Origin: Holothuria scabra
Taxonomy: Eukaryota; Echinodermata; Holothuroidea; Aspidochirotida; Holothuriidae
DNA: 64,000 nucleotides
Assembly: GCA_037179385.1 (NCBI GenBank)
Contig: CM074189.1
Span: forward strand, 19,451,020 to 19,515,019
Direction: 5' to 3'
Shown: one piece after another, positions 12,556 to 25,497 of the stretch
Layout of the letters: the number at the start of each line of letters is the position of its first letter
How positions within the stretch are numbered: position 1 is the first letter of the stretch
Notes under the pieces: generated by a model
Told to the model about the DNA's origin: nothing
Databases searched by the model: none
Seen by the model: only the letters and a program-made list of their open reading frames with translations
Program-made: the position numbers and the translations under genes

Positions 12556-14972
12556 GGGACATTATTTTGAGAATAAAGACAAATTAAAAGTTACTAGTAA
12601 ATGACGAAGAACATATTTAACGCGAGAGCAATCCTTTGCCTTTTAACCTGTTATGCTAAATTTAAATGGGCGACAGACTGAATAGCCTTAACAAGGGCTA
12701 ATAAGCCTAACTACTGAAAATAGCCCAGTTTAATTAGTATTAGTCTTCGAGCATTGTACAAATGGGGAGTAACGTACGTACGCCACTCTGGCAGGCTATT
12801 CCACTCATTTGGCAACTGTGCAAAAAAACTGTCGGAACTTCAAGTCAAGCCTTGCGAAACGCTCTCCAAGCTTTTTACAGTGACCACAAACCCAAGACTA
12901 TCTCTGACCTGGCAACCTCCAAACGTAGCAATCCTTGAGACTCACATGAGGAAACCTGGAGATGGGTAAGCTCAAACCTGGAGGTTTTGAACTTTTTCTT
13001 TGCAACGGCTCGGAACGACTGAACAATTTTCATGCGTATACCACGCCAAATTAGCGACAGGGGCCAACGAAGGTTCTGCCATACAGGTTGGTCAAGCTCC
13101 CTAGTGAAATCTCGAGGTTCGTTCTGATAAAGGGCCCTCTATTTGAGTTGCCAAAAGGGCGTAGAGACACAATTTGGATTTTTTTCCCTTTAAAAAAAAT
13201 ATTTGCCATAAATTGGCGAAGGTAAGTACTTTCGATAAAATGGTTTTGCATGTAAAAGCTGAAGATGTTTAAAAAATGTTGGTATTAATTGAAAAATCTG
13301 CCCCTCTGTCAATTAAATCAACTTCATTGTCGAAACAACTGTAAGATCGTTGGCATTAAACCTACACATTTAATCTTAAAAAATTAAGGAGTTGTTGTAT
13401 TTTCAGACAAAGATATCGAAATCAGAAGACTACTTTGAAAAAAAAAGGAAAATTCATGAAATAAATCGTGTTTTTTGTAAAGAAAGTGAAGACGTTTATT
13501 AAAGAATAGGAGTTGTTACTTTTTCTAAAGTCCCCCCGACCTTCTGGCAAAGGGCCGTTCGTTGAAACCAAAACGTGCTCGGCTTGCATATCTTAACTTA
13601 CCATCGAATTGGAATATTTCCCCCAAAGTTTTGCACGTTTTATAGCAAAAATTGTAAATCTGCAGCTAGTAGTGGACCTTCGTGGAAGAAACACACAGGT
13701 TCCCTTGAGAAAAAAATTGTGCAAGTTAAAGCCAAAATCTAGAGCTTATGTTATTTTGAAAAAAAAATATTAACTGGAAATTTTATATAAGGGAAATTTA
13801 TAAATTTGAAATTTCGATATGTTCATTAAAAGAATATACCTTTCTTGAAAGACAATCAATTAAGGAGATCGCCTATTGGCTGTTCTAACCGAGGTTGCGT
13901 CCTTTATCGAACCTTTACCGATTATTGGATAAAAGCCCCAAGGAGTTGGAAATTTCTTCGGAAAAGCCTGCATTGAGGTATCCGTAAGACCATGACGTAC
14001 TTGACTGGAAGAATAGGGCTGCAACCCGGCCCAGGTGACCAAAGCCTTGCTGAATCAGGTAGAACTTCGGTGCCTCAGTCGGGCAGCGAATATATGCCCT
14101 TGGATGGGATATCCGGGGTGGGTTGGGGTTGGGGATATAACTCCCATGAAAACAAATCTTCAGATTCGGAAACTATGTGAAAAATTTACGTATGCTATTA
14201 TCTGATTATAAAAACTTCTTAAATAGCACGAAAAACTAAAAGCTACAGAAATTCAAGATTTTTTCTTTCTTTTTTTTTTGCTGAAAGACCTAATTCTGTT
14301 ATAACCATGTGGTTCTGCTTCCCCAGAGGAGTTTTACTACACCCCAGTTCAAGCTCCACACGGTTCTTCAAGTGATTTTAACTTTGAAAATCATTGTTGT
14401 TATTTTTACTTTCAGTTCAGTTTAATCGACTTTCTTCCAGTCTCAATATTAGAATTTTTTAATCCAGAAAATGACTGATGACCAAAACAGCTAATATTTA
14501 GGTCTTCATTAAGTATTATGTTCACATCCGTTTTGATTATAAACAGTTTTCACAAAAACATATATTGGGTAATTTTACAACTATAAAGAGGCCAAGAAGT
14601 GTCGACAAGAAACTTAAAATGCTCTGATATGCATCGGCACGCCTTGAAATAGCTAAAAGTTACTATGCAAACGGAAGATAATCAATATAAAAAATCAATG
14701 ATACTTAATGACAGTGGCGTAGCTACGTAAGGGGGAGGAGCAGGGTCATTGCTCTCTGGCTCTAAAATGTGGAAAATCCAGAAATTTACCGTTGGTGACA
14801 TCAAAAATTGTTATGAATTCCTTTTCATAATGTTTGCAAACATGTAGCTAATATCGAACATTTTTGAATTTATGAAAGGAAAATCGAAAATTTTGATTTT
14901 CTTTGAAAAATAACTTCTTATAAGCAAAATCAAGAAGGTTGTCATGGTTGGGGCTGAAGTTTATCGGCCTAA

Positions 14973-15413
14973 TAGGTGATGAAAAAACTTGCTTTAGAAG
15001 TGGCTTTTCCATGTTAGACCATATATTTGTCAGTGTTGTACTCAGTAAATAATTATTATCCTAGTAAGAAAAAACGCCCGGTTTTTCTGCGTGTTTGTAA
15101 ACAATAAGAAAGCGTTTGATCTTGTCGATTGGAATCACTGTCTTGTGGTCAAAACTTCTGGCAAATAATATCAACGGTAAAATAATTTGTCATTCACACC
15201 TTGTATAAAAATGCCAAATCATGTGTTGTGAGCAATTGAATTAATTCTAATTTCTTTACATGAAATGTAGGTGTTAGACAAGGGGGAAGTCTGTCGCCAG
15301 TTCTTTTTACCATTTTCTTCAATGACTTTGGTCCATTAGCAGTTACTAAGGGGGGAGGGGGTGGCCAATTGTCGTCTTCAGTTAAAGAGCAATTAAATAC
15401 ATACGACATTGAA
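14973..15413 (+). pseudogene. Decayed LINE reverse transcriptase, part 1 (copy 2)
   Basis: Same segment as 7050-7482, with the RQGGSLSP motif near 15270. Confidence 0.7.
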
Positions 15414-17530
15414 CAGTGGCGTAGCTACGGGGGGGGGGGGCGGGGGGGCAAGTTGCCCCCCCCCCCGGAAAATATTTTGGGGAAATTTGATGAAATTGGG
15501 GAAATTTGATGAAATTGGGGAAATTTGATGAATTTTCTTATTCTAACAAAACATTTTCAAAACTTTTGTTAGAATAAGAAATTGTGAGACATTTCTCATA
15601 CATAATTCGTATTTTCATGCAAAAATTAACCCAGATTTCGTCAGTGTCGCATGAAACGTCCCTACTCGCGTTCCACAGAAATGTCCTCGCCGCGTTGCAG
15701 ATTGAATGTTCTCTTGTATACGGTACGCGCGGGTGTTATGATCAGTGCATTTGAGTGCACAAGAAGCCGTTGTTCAGGAATTTCACAACAGCTGATACAG
15801 TACAACTAACACTGAAAGGCTGTAAACCTGAACTTATCCCCTTGTACACAGTTTCTGCGTTGTACACTTTGGAAATTCAGTAAAAGGATGTGAAAACTGA
15901 CAAGTCACTAACCTAGACCCCCCCCCCCCGCGAGATTATTATATTGTCCTACAAGCTAGTAGTAGCTATACCGGTTTTACTCTGTGTACATAACGATGGA
16001 TGGGGCTGAAACAATCCATGGCCAACGATAAACTTAAAGTTAGTCTAGAAATTAGAATGAACGGAACCCATTGGCATACTTAGATTTTGTTACTTAGCCT
16101 AATCCTTGGAGGCTTACAGGCTAGTTCGGGAAAATAGCTTTCTGCTCACTTGGAATGTAACAATAGACTAGTCCATGAGTACCTTGTAGCCTTCTACACT
16201 TAACAGACTGCTGTTCTTATAGGATATCCTGTGTGACCGAGCCACTATTAGGCTTCCTTTTAGTTGCGTACGAAGGGGGGGGGGACCATTGGGCCATTCC
16301 CCCTCAAATATGCCATTTTCTCTTTGTTCTTAAAAATACGTAGTCAAACTTTAATAACACAGATTTTAATTCAAAAGATAACATATGTGGCAACAGATTG
16401 CATATAAGGACATCCAATTTTTCAAAAATTTCCAATGGGAAAGGATTGTCTCTGCAAGGTCCTTCAGTGATGCCAATTTTTTTTAATTCCTACAAACAGG
16501 CAAATTTCTGTCAAATTCCAATTTTTACCTAAAAAGGCAGAATCTGAATAACACTGGTGGCATCGATAAAAATAAAAACTACATGTTCAGGTTCTCTTTA
16601 CATGCATGAATACACTATTTTTGACCATCTGAGGGGTCTGATTCTTCGAAATTTTCTTTACGCTCCGCACCAACTAGTGGTGGCGCTTTGCTCAGTCTTT
16701 TGGGCAAAATTACATTTTTGGGGTCAAATAACCTCTTAACTCTCTGATCACTTGCAGTATGTGAACATATTTTGAAGGGAGCATTTTATTGCAAACGACA
16801 AAAGAAGGTAGCGACTGGTTAGGTTCTTCGTATAGGTCTGGAAAATGCTATTTCCGGCCATCTGAGGGGTCTGATTTTTCGAAATTTTCTCTACGCTCCG
16901 CGCCAACCAATGGTGGGCTCCGCTTAGATAATCTTTATGACAAAATAAGGTTTTGTGGCCAAGAAGAACCGCAAATCCTATACCGATCAATGCTGTTTTA
17001 TTTTGACTCCTAAAAGTGTGCAAATTTAACGACAAGTTTTACTATGTAAGGTAGCATAAACGGTATAAGAATGTATGTAAAGACACAAATGATTTAGTTT
17101 TATCCTCATGAACCACCATGATTCAACCTTTAATACTGTTTCTGTCAAAGTCGAAAATCTTGCACAATTTTGCATCTGGGCACCTTGAAAACGTCAAAAA
17201 AATTCCGGACACCCCTCCCCTCAGACCATACTGCATGCCCCCCCCCCCCTTCAGAGAAATCTTGCTTACGCCACTGCGTTAGTATATGCAAATAAACCAG
17301 ATACTGATGACCAAATTAATATACTAAGAGTTGTTATTTCCAATTGTTCTATGTTATAGTTTAAGATTAAAATGCAGGAAATATTACATAATGTTAATTA
17401 TGGTAATGTGGTTATACTTGTTAATTTGCATATTTTATATGAAATACACACACATTGACCGGGAAAAGTTTTGGGGAAATTTCATACCTTTGCCCCCCCC
17501 CCCCCGGAAAAAATCCTAGCTACGCCACTG
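15414..17530. mobile_element. hAT-like element inside LINE (copy 2)
   Basis: Counterpart of 7491-9565. It has longer G and C tracts at both ends and a third 19-bp unit just inside the left end. Confidence 0.75.
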
Positions 17531-18286
17531 ATATTAAATTTTTTTCAGATTATTTACACTCTTGGACGCTGACGATACAATAGTTCTAGCGGAGAATTTA
17601 CAGCAAGCCCTGAATGGTGTACATGATTATTGTAAGACATGAAATATGACTGTTAACCTAAATAAACTCAAAGTAGTTATATTCTCTAGAGGTAAAGTTA
17701 GAAAAAGACCAAAGTTTACCCTTGTTAAATCTCCTGTGGAAATTGTTGATAGTTACTCTTACCTACCTGTAACTACAATAATAAATTTGGCCTAGCTGCT
17801 AATAAGCAAGTGGACCAAGCAAGGCGAGCTATGCATGCTATGTTAAACAAAAGTTCCTGAATTTTTCTTTCCTGTTATATAATTAGTTGTTCCTGGCCTA
17901 GTGGCGTGAAATCTAGGGCTTTGAAGACCTAAAACAGCTCGAGGCTTTTCATATTAAATTTTGTATGTACATTTTAAAGCTAAATAAGTACACCACGACC
18001 TGCATGGTGTATGGCGAACTTGGGCCTAATAAAGTACCGGTACTCAAAACAATTGAAATAAGGATGACTAATTTTTGGTATCGAATTATTACTAGTAGTG
18101 AACATAAGCTGTCGCCTGTGACGTATCGTTTTCCCAAAAAACTTTCACCACGATGATATTTACAGTTCCCCTTGGATGGTTGACATAAAAAAAAATATTA
18201 AAAATAAGTCTGAAATGTCTTCTCCGTGGAATATACCAGAAAATTTAGATGTAGACCAAATAGCTAGACAGTATGCAAATCTCTTC
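17531..18286 (+). pseudogene. Decayed LINE reverse transcriptase, part 2 (copy 2)
   Basis: Same as 9574-10322, including the DADDT box; ends at the copy 2/3 junction. Confidence 0.75.
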
Positions 18287-20211
18287 TAGTTTTGTTACCT
18301 AGCTTGGTAGAGAGTCCACCATAAACCACAAATTTGATGGGCTTAAACATATTGCAAATGGATAGATGCATACACTCTGTTTAATTTATCAATGACTTCA
18401 CTGAAATATGATACAAAAGGTTATCCACAGAATAGCTTGTTTTATGTTTTAAACACCCTAAGTACGATTCAAAGGAGGAGAAACTAAACCCAATGGCCCA
18501 AGTCTGTAATTTTCAGACCTCATCCTTTCCTTGCTCTGTAATGGAAGTGATATCATACAAACATTTCCATAAAGATGAAGTTAAATCATGAATTTAACTG
18601 TCACGTGTGAAATTCAGACTAAATGTACACAAAATGGTGAAATTTTCATCCAAATCGGACTTGTACTTCTCGAGATATGAGCAAACGAGAGTACGAAACT
18701 TGTGTAAAAAAGTGAACTTAAGGGCAGCAGAGGTGATATCACTTCTTCACAATGACATGGAGTACTTTGTTTCCTTTTGTTTTTTTTTTTCAGACTTGAA
18801 TTTAATAGGCATGGAACTTCCCCATGAGGAATGTGGAGGTTGTAATGTTCCATGCCTCTCATGCAGTCACATTCTAATGACATGAGGTTTTATAGGGAAA
18901 CATTGATTGTACATTTTACAGAAAACCAAAACACCATTCATTAATGTGAGGATATAATGCCATATGTGCTTGCCTCAAGTTCACTTTTGGTTCAAAATGT
19001 GACAATTTACCCGCTCATGTCTTGACAATCACACAATGGATTTCGATGCAAATTTCACCAGAATGCTTAGAATAAGTACCCTTCCATCATGTCCAAACTT
19101 CAAAGACTTTTACAAAGACCCTTCTTAAAAAAAGGAGCTCCCTGTCTCATCCAACCAACTACTGTACTTTTCGACAAATAGTCTGTCCTTTTCTGAGAAA
19201 GTGTCATTACTTTAAAACAATCCTAACTTCGTATGACAACGAGTCAGTCCTTTCCAACGAAAGAGCCTACGAGGATCTCGTATTCGGCTACAATTTTGTC
19301 AGACTAAGGCAACAACTTCTGCAAAAGGAGCTGTCCATACAAAGGTAGAAAATCTATCTTGAAAAGAGATCTTGCTTGTAGCTTACTTTTACGTGGAACG
19401 ACGGCTGACAGATCGAGATCTAGTTCAAATAGGTAAAGAAAGGGTTCACAACCAAACTATCTTGCAGCTTAAGGCCGGTGGGGTCATGAGTATGAGGTTA
19501 TACTATGGACGGTAAAGGTTAATATACTCATATCGTCATCATCTGCCCATTAAAAGTTTGCTTACACTACTCTAGTCTACAGTCCAAGGAATATTCAGGA
19601 CAAAAGTACGTGGTGTGTTGCTAGGTTATGAAATATACATTATATTAGGCCTGGGGTATTCAATTGCGCAATTCGGTCATGCCGGCGATCCTCTTTGAAA
19701 GGACAACTTTTTCAAACCAGAGCAGCAGCCTAAGGTGTTGTACTTGACAATACAGCAACTCCCCATTTGCACCAATCGAAGATTTCTTCAGTTTGTGTAT
19801 TTCTTCGCCTGAGAGAGAGAGAACATGTCTGACTTTGTCACTAATTCCTTCGAGAGAAATTGACAACGTTAAACATGTAAGTATATGTTTGTACTAGATA
19901 GTATTCTTTATAACATAACATTACATATCATAACGGGACTAAGGCCCCGTATATAATGATGCCATGTGCAGTAGACCCTCTTTGGTCGTTTCACCGTTCA
20001 ACAGAAACAATATAAAGTACTATTCATAACCTAGTACTCTAATAGGGTTACGTACGCTCTAACGAACATTCTCATCGTTTTTACCAATTAACCCTGGAAA
20101 AACCAGTAATTTTCACATTTGTTCACTATACAAATAACAATGCTTTTCTGCTACCAGATTAGTAGCAGAAAAGAGGACCAATGAAAATGAACCTTTCATC
20201 AAGATAAAACA

Positions 20212-20518
20212 TTAAAGGCCCAGTTCTCTCACCCCAAGCAGTACCAATTCTTCTAACCTCCTTACTTAAGCCCCTCCCACAATTGTCTGAAATTCATCCT
20301 TATCCAGTTACAATAATCTCAGTTTATTGCTTCAGGGTGGTATAGAAAAGCTCTGTGTGTATAACCAAAACACTCTCAGTACAGTTCATGCTGTGTAATA
20401 TAAGCTTTGTCTATCTGCATTGTTTGAATCAACAGTCAATCAAAAGGATAGGCCAATGGATAGTTTCTGTACCACCCTACAGGGAGTGTAGTTTGGAGTG
20501 AGAGGATTGGCCCTTTAA
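20212..20518. mobile_element. TTAA-flanked MITE (copy 3)
   Basis: Counterpart of the 4325-4631 element inside tandem copy 3. Confidence 0.8.
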
Positions 20519-22951
20519 GGGACATTATTTTGAGAATAAAGACAAATTAAAAGTTACTAGTAAATGACGAAGAACATATTTAACGCGAGAGCAATCCTTT
20601 GCCTTTTAACCTGTTATGCTAAATTTAAATGGGCGACAGACTGAATAGCCTTAACAAGGGCTAATAAGCCTAACTACTGAAAATAGCCCAGTTTAATTAG
20701 TATTAGTCTTCGAGCATTGTACAAATGGGGAGTAACGTACGTACGCCACTCTGGCAGGCTATTCCACTCATTTGGCAACTGTGCAAAAAAACTGTCGGAA
20801 CTTCAAGTCAAGCCTTGCGAAACGCTCTCCAAGCTTTTTACAGTGACCACAAACCCAAGACTATCTCTGACCTGGCAACCTCCAAACGTAGCAATCCTTG
20901 AGACTCACATGAGGAAACCTGGAGATGGGTAAGCTCAAACCTGGAGGTTTTGAACTTTTTTTTCTTTGCAACGGCTCGGAACGACTGAACAATTTTCATG
21001 CGTATACCACGCCAAATTAGCGACAGGGGCCAACGAAGGTTCTGCCATACAGGTTGGTCAAGCTCCCTAGTGAAATCTCGAGGTTCGTTCTGATAAAGGG
21101 CCCTCTATTTGAGTTGCCAAAAGGGCGTAGAGACACAATTTGGATTTTTTTCCCTTTAAAAAAAATATTTGCCATAAATTGGCGAAGGTAAGTACTTTCG
21201 ATAAAATGGTTTTTGCATGTAAAAGCTGAAGATGTTTAAAAAATGTTGGTATTAATTGAAAAATCTGCCCCTCTGTCAATTAAATCAACTTCATTGTCGA
21301 AACAACTGTAAGATCGTTGGCATTAAACCTACACATTTAATCTTAAAAAATTAAGGAGTTGTTGTATTTTCAGACAAAGATATCGAAATCAGAAGACTAC
21401 TTTGAAAAAAAAAGGAAAATTCATGAAATAAATCGTGTTTTTTGTAAAGAAAGTGAAGACGTTTATTAAAGAATAGGAGTTGTTACTTTTTCTAAAGTCC
21501 CCCCGACCTTCTGGCAAAGGGCCGTTCGTTGAAACCAAAACGTGCTCGGCTTGCATATCTTAACTTACCATCGAATTGGAATATTTCCCCCAAAGTTTTG
21601 CACGTTTTATAGCAAAAATTGTAAATCTGCAGCTAGTAGTGGACCTTCGTGGAAGAAACACACAGGTTCCCTTGAGAAAAAAATTGTGCAAGTTAAAGCC
21701 AAAATCTAGAGCTTATGTTATTTTGAAAAAAAAATATTAACTGGAAATTTTATATAAGGGAAATTTATAAATTTGAAATTTCGATATGTTCATTAAAAGA
21801 ATATACCTTTCTTGAAAGACAATCAATTAAGGAGATCGCCTATTGGCTGTTCTAACCGAGGTTGCGTCCTTTATCGAACCTTTACCGATTATTGGATAAA
21901 AGCCCCAAGGAGTTGGAAATTTCTTCGGAAAAGCCTGCATTGAGGTATCCGTAAGACCATGACGTACTTGACTGGAAGAATAGGGCTGCAACCCGGCCCA
22001 GGTGACCAAAGCCTTGCTGAATCAGGTAGAACTTCGGTGCCTCAGTCGGGCAGCGAATATATGCCCTTGGATGGGATATCCGGGGTGGGTTGGGGTTGGG
22101 GATATAACTCCCATGAAAACAAATCTTCAGATTCGGAAACTATGTGAAAAATTTACGTATGCTATTATCTGATTATAAAAACTTCTTAAATAGCACGAAA
22201 AACTAAAAGCTACAGAAATTCAAGATTTTTTCTTTCTTTTTTTTTTGCTGAAAGACCTAATTCTGTTATAACCATGTGGTTCTGCTTCCCCAGAGGAGTT
22301 TTACTACACCCCAGTTCAAGCTCCACACGGTTCTTCAAGTGATTTTAACTTTGAAAATCATTGTTGTTATTTTTTTACTTTCAGTTCAGTTTAATCGACT
22401 TTCTTCCAGTCTCAATATTAGAATTTTTTAATCCAGAAAATGACTGATGACCAAAACAGCTAATATTTAGGTCTTCATTAAGTATTATGTTCACATCCGT
22501 TTTGATTATAAACAGTTTTCACAAAAACATATATTGGGTAATTTTACAACTATAAAGAGGCCAAGAAGTGTCGACAAGAAACTTAAAATGCTCTGATATG
22601 CATCGGCACGCCTTGAAATAGCTAAAAGTTACTATGCAAACGGAAGATAATCAATATAAAAAATCAATGATACTTAATGACAGTGGCGTAGCTACGTAAG
22701 GGGGAGGAGCAGGGTCATTGCTCTCTGGCTCTAAAATGTGGAAAATCCAGAAATTTACCGTTGGTGACATCAAAAATTGTTATGAATTCCTTTTCATAAT
22801 GTTTGCAAACATGTAGCTAATATCGAACATTTTTGAATTTATGAAAGGAAAATCGAAAATTTTGATTTTCTTTGAAAAATAACTTCTTATAAGCAAAATC
22901 AAGAAGGTTGTCATGGTTGGGGCTGAAGTTTATCGGCCTAATAGGTGATGA

Positions 22952-23392
22952 AAAAACTTGCTTTAGAAGTGGCTTTTCCATGTTAGACCATATATTTGTC
23001 AGTGTTGTACTCAGTAAATAATTATTATCCTAGTAAGAAAAAACGCCCGGTTTTTCTGCGTGTTTGTAAACAATAAGAAAGCGTTTGATCTTGTCGATTG
23101 GAATCACTGTCTTGTGGTCAAAACTTCTGGCAAATAATATCAACGGTAAAATAATTTGTCATTCACACCTTGTATAAAAATGCCAAATCATGTGTTGTGA
23201 GCAATTGAATTAATTCTAATTTCTTTACATGAAATGTAGGTGTTAGACAAGGGGGAAGTCTGTCGCCAGTTCTTTTTACCATTTTCTTCAATGACTTTGG
23301 TCCATTAGCAGTTACTAAGGGGGGAGGGGGTGGCCAATTGTCGTCTTCAGTTAAAGAGCAATTAAATACATACGACATTGAACAGTGGCGTA
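22952..23392 (+). pseudogene. Decayed LINE reverse transcriptase, part 1 (copy 3)
   Basis: Same segment as 7050-7482 in tandem copy 3. Confidence 0.7.
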
Positions 23393-25497
23393 GCTACGGG
23401 GGGGGGGGCGGGGGGGCAAGTTGCCCCCCCCCCGGAAAATATTTTGGGGAAATTTGATGAAATTGGGGAAATTTGATGAAATTGGGGAAATTTGATGAAT
23501 TTTCTTATTCTAACAAAACATTTTCAAAACTTTTGTTAGAATAAGAAATTGTGAGACATTTCTCATACATAATTCGTATTTTCATGCAAAAATTAACCCA
23601 GATTTCGTCAGTGTCGCATGAAACGTCCCTACTCGCGTTCCACAGAAATGTCCTCGCCGCGTTGCAGATTGAATGTTCTCTTGTATACGGTACGCGCGGG
23701 TGTTATGATCAGTGCATTTGAGTGCACAAGAAGCCGTTGTTCAGGAATTTCACAACAGCTGATACAGTACAACTAACACTGAAAGGCTGTAAACCTGAAC
23801 TTATCCCCTTGTACACAGTTTCTGCGTTGTACACTTTGGAAATTCAGTAAAAGGATGTGAAAACTGACAAGTCACTAACCTAGACCCCCCCCCCCCCCGC
23901 GAGATTATTATATTGTCCTACAAGCTAGTAGTAGCTATACCGGTTTTACTCTGTGTACATAACGATGGATGGGGCTGAAACAATCCATGGCCAACGATAA
24001 ACTTAAAGTTAGTCTAGAAATTAGAATGAACGGAACCCATTGGCATACTTAGATTTTGTTACTTAGCCTAATCCTTGGAGGCTTACAGGCTAGTTCGGGA
24101 AAATAGCTTTCTGCTCACTTGGAATGTAACAATAGACTAGTCCATGAGTACCTTGTAGCCTTCTACACTTAACAGACTGCTGTTCTTATAGGATATCCTG
24201 TGTGACCGAGCCACTATTAGGCTTCCTTTTAGTTGCGTACGAAGGGGGGGGGGGACCATTGGGCCATTCCCCCTCAAATATGCCATTTTCTCTTTGTTCT
24301 TAAAAATACGTAGTCAAACTTTAATAACACAGATTTTAATTCAAAAGATAACATATGTGGCAACAGATTGCATATAAGGACATCCAATTTTTCAAAAATT
24401 TCCAATGGGAAAGGATTGTCTCTGCAAGGTCCTTCAGTGATGCCAATTTTTTTTAATTCCTACAAACAGGCAAATTTCTGTCAAATTCCAATTTTTACCT
24501 AAAAAGGCAGAATCTGAATAACACTGGTGGCATCGATAAAAATAAAAACTACATGTTCAGGTTCTCTTTACATGCATGAATACACTATTTTTGACCATCT
24601 GAGGGGTCTGATTCTTCGAAATTTTCTTTACGCTCCGCACCAACTAGTGGTGGCGCTTTGCTCAGTCTTTTGGGCAAAATTACATTTTTGGGGTCAAATA
24701 ACCTCTTAACTCTCTGATCACTTGCAGTATGTGAACATATTTTGAAGGGAGCATTTTATTGCAAACGACAAAAGAAGGTAGCGACTGGTTAGGTTCTTCG
24801 TATAGGTCTGGAAAATGCTATTTCCGGCCATCTGAGGGGTCTGATTTTTCGAAATTTTCTCTACGCTCCGCGCCAACCAATGGTGGGCTCCGCTTAGATA
24901 ATCTTTATGACAAAATAAGGTTTTGTGGCCAAGAAGAACCGCAAATCCTATACCGATCAATGCTGTTTTATTTTGACTCCTAAAAGTGTGCAAATTTAAC
25001 GACAAGTTTTACTATGTAAGGTAGCATAAACGGTATAAGAATGTATGTAAAGACACAAATGATTTAGTTTTATCCTCATGAACCACCATGATTCAACCTT
25101 TAATACTGTTTCTGTCAAAGTCGAAAATCTTGCACAATTTTGCATCTGGGCACCTTGAAAACGTCAAAAAATTCCGGACACCCTCCCCTCAGACCATACT
25201 GCATGCCCCCCCTTCAGAGAAATCTTGCTTACGCCACTGCGTTAGTATATGCAAATAAACCAGATACTGATGACCAAATTAATATACTAAGAGTTGTTAT
25301 TTCCAATTGTTCTATGTTATAGTTTAAGATTAAAATGCAGGAAATATTACATAATGTTAATTATGGTAATGTGGTTATACTTGTTAATTTGCATATTTTA
25401 TATGAAATACACACACATTGACCGGGAAAAGTTTTGGGGAAATTTCATACCTTTGCCCCCCCCCCCCCCCCCGGAAAAAATCCTAGCTACGCCACTG
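23393..25497. mobile_element. hAT-like element inside LINE (copy 3)
   Basis: Counterpart of 7491-9565. It shares the third 19-bp unit with copy 2. The C tract near the right end is longer here, while the internal C tract near 25206 is shorter than in copies 1 and 2. Confidence 0.75.

Larger units (their letters stand above)
10323..18286. repeat. Tandem 7.9 kb unit, copy 2 of 3
   Basis: Head-to-tail repeat of 2401-10322. It shares with copy 3 the longer GA run, the T substitution, the longer CA run and the third 19-bp unit, so copies 2 and 3 are the closest pair. Private differences are homopolymer changes, such as a shorter T run at about 12990 and a shorter A run at about 18135. A minus-strand ORF at 11697-11903 (68 aa, also 19660-19866 in copy 3) is broken in copy 1 by the GA-run difference. 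It resembles no family I know and I do not call it a gene. Confidence 0.97.
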
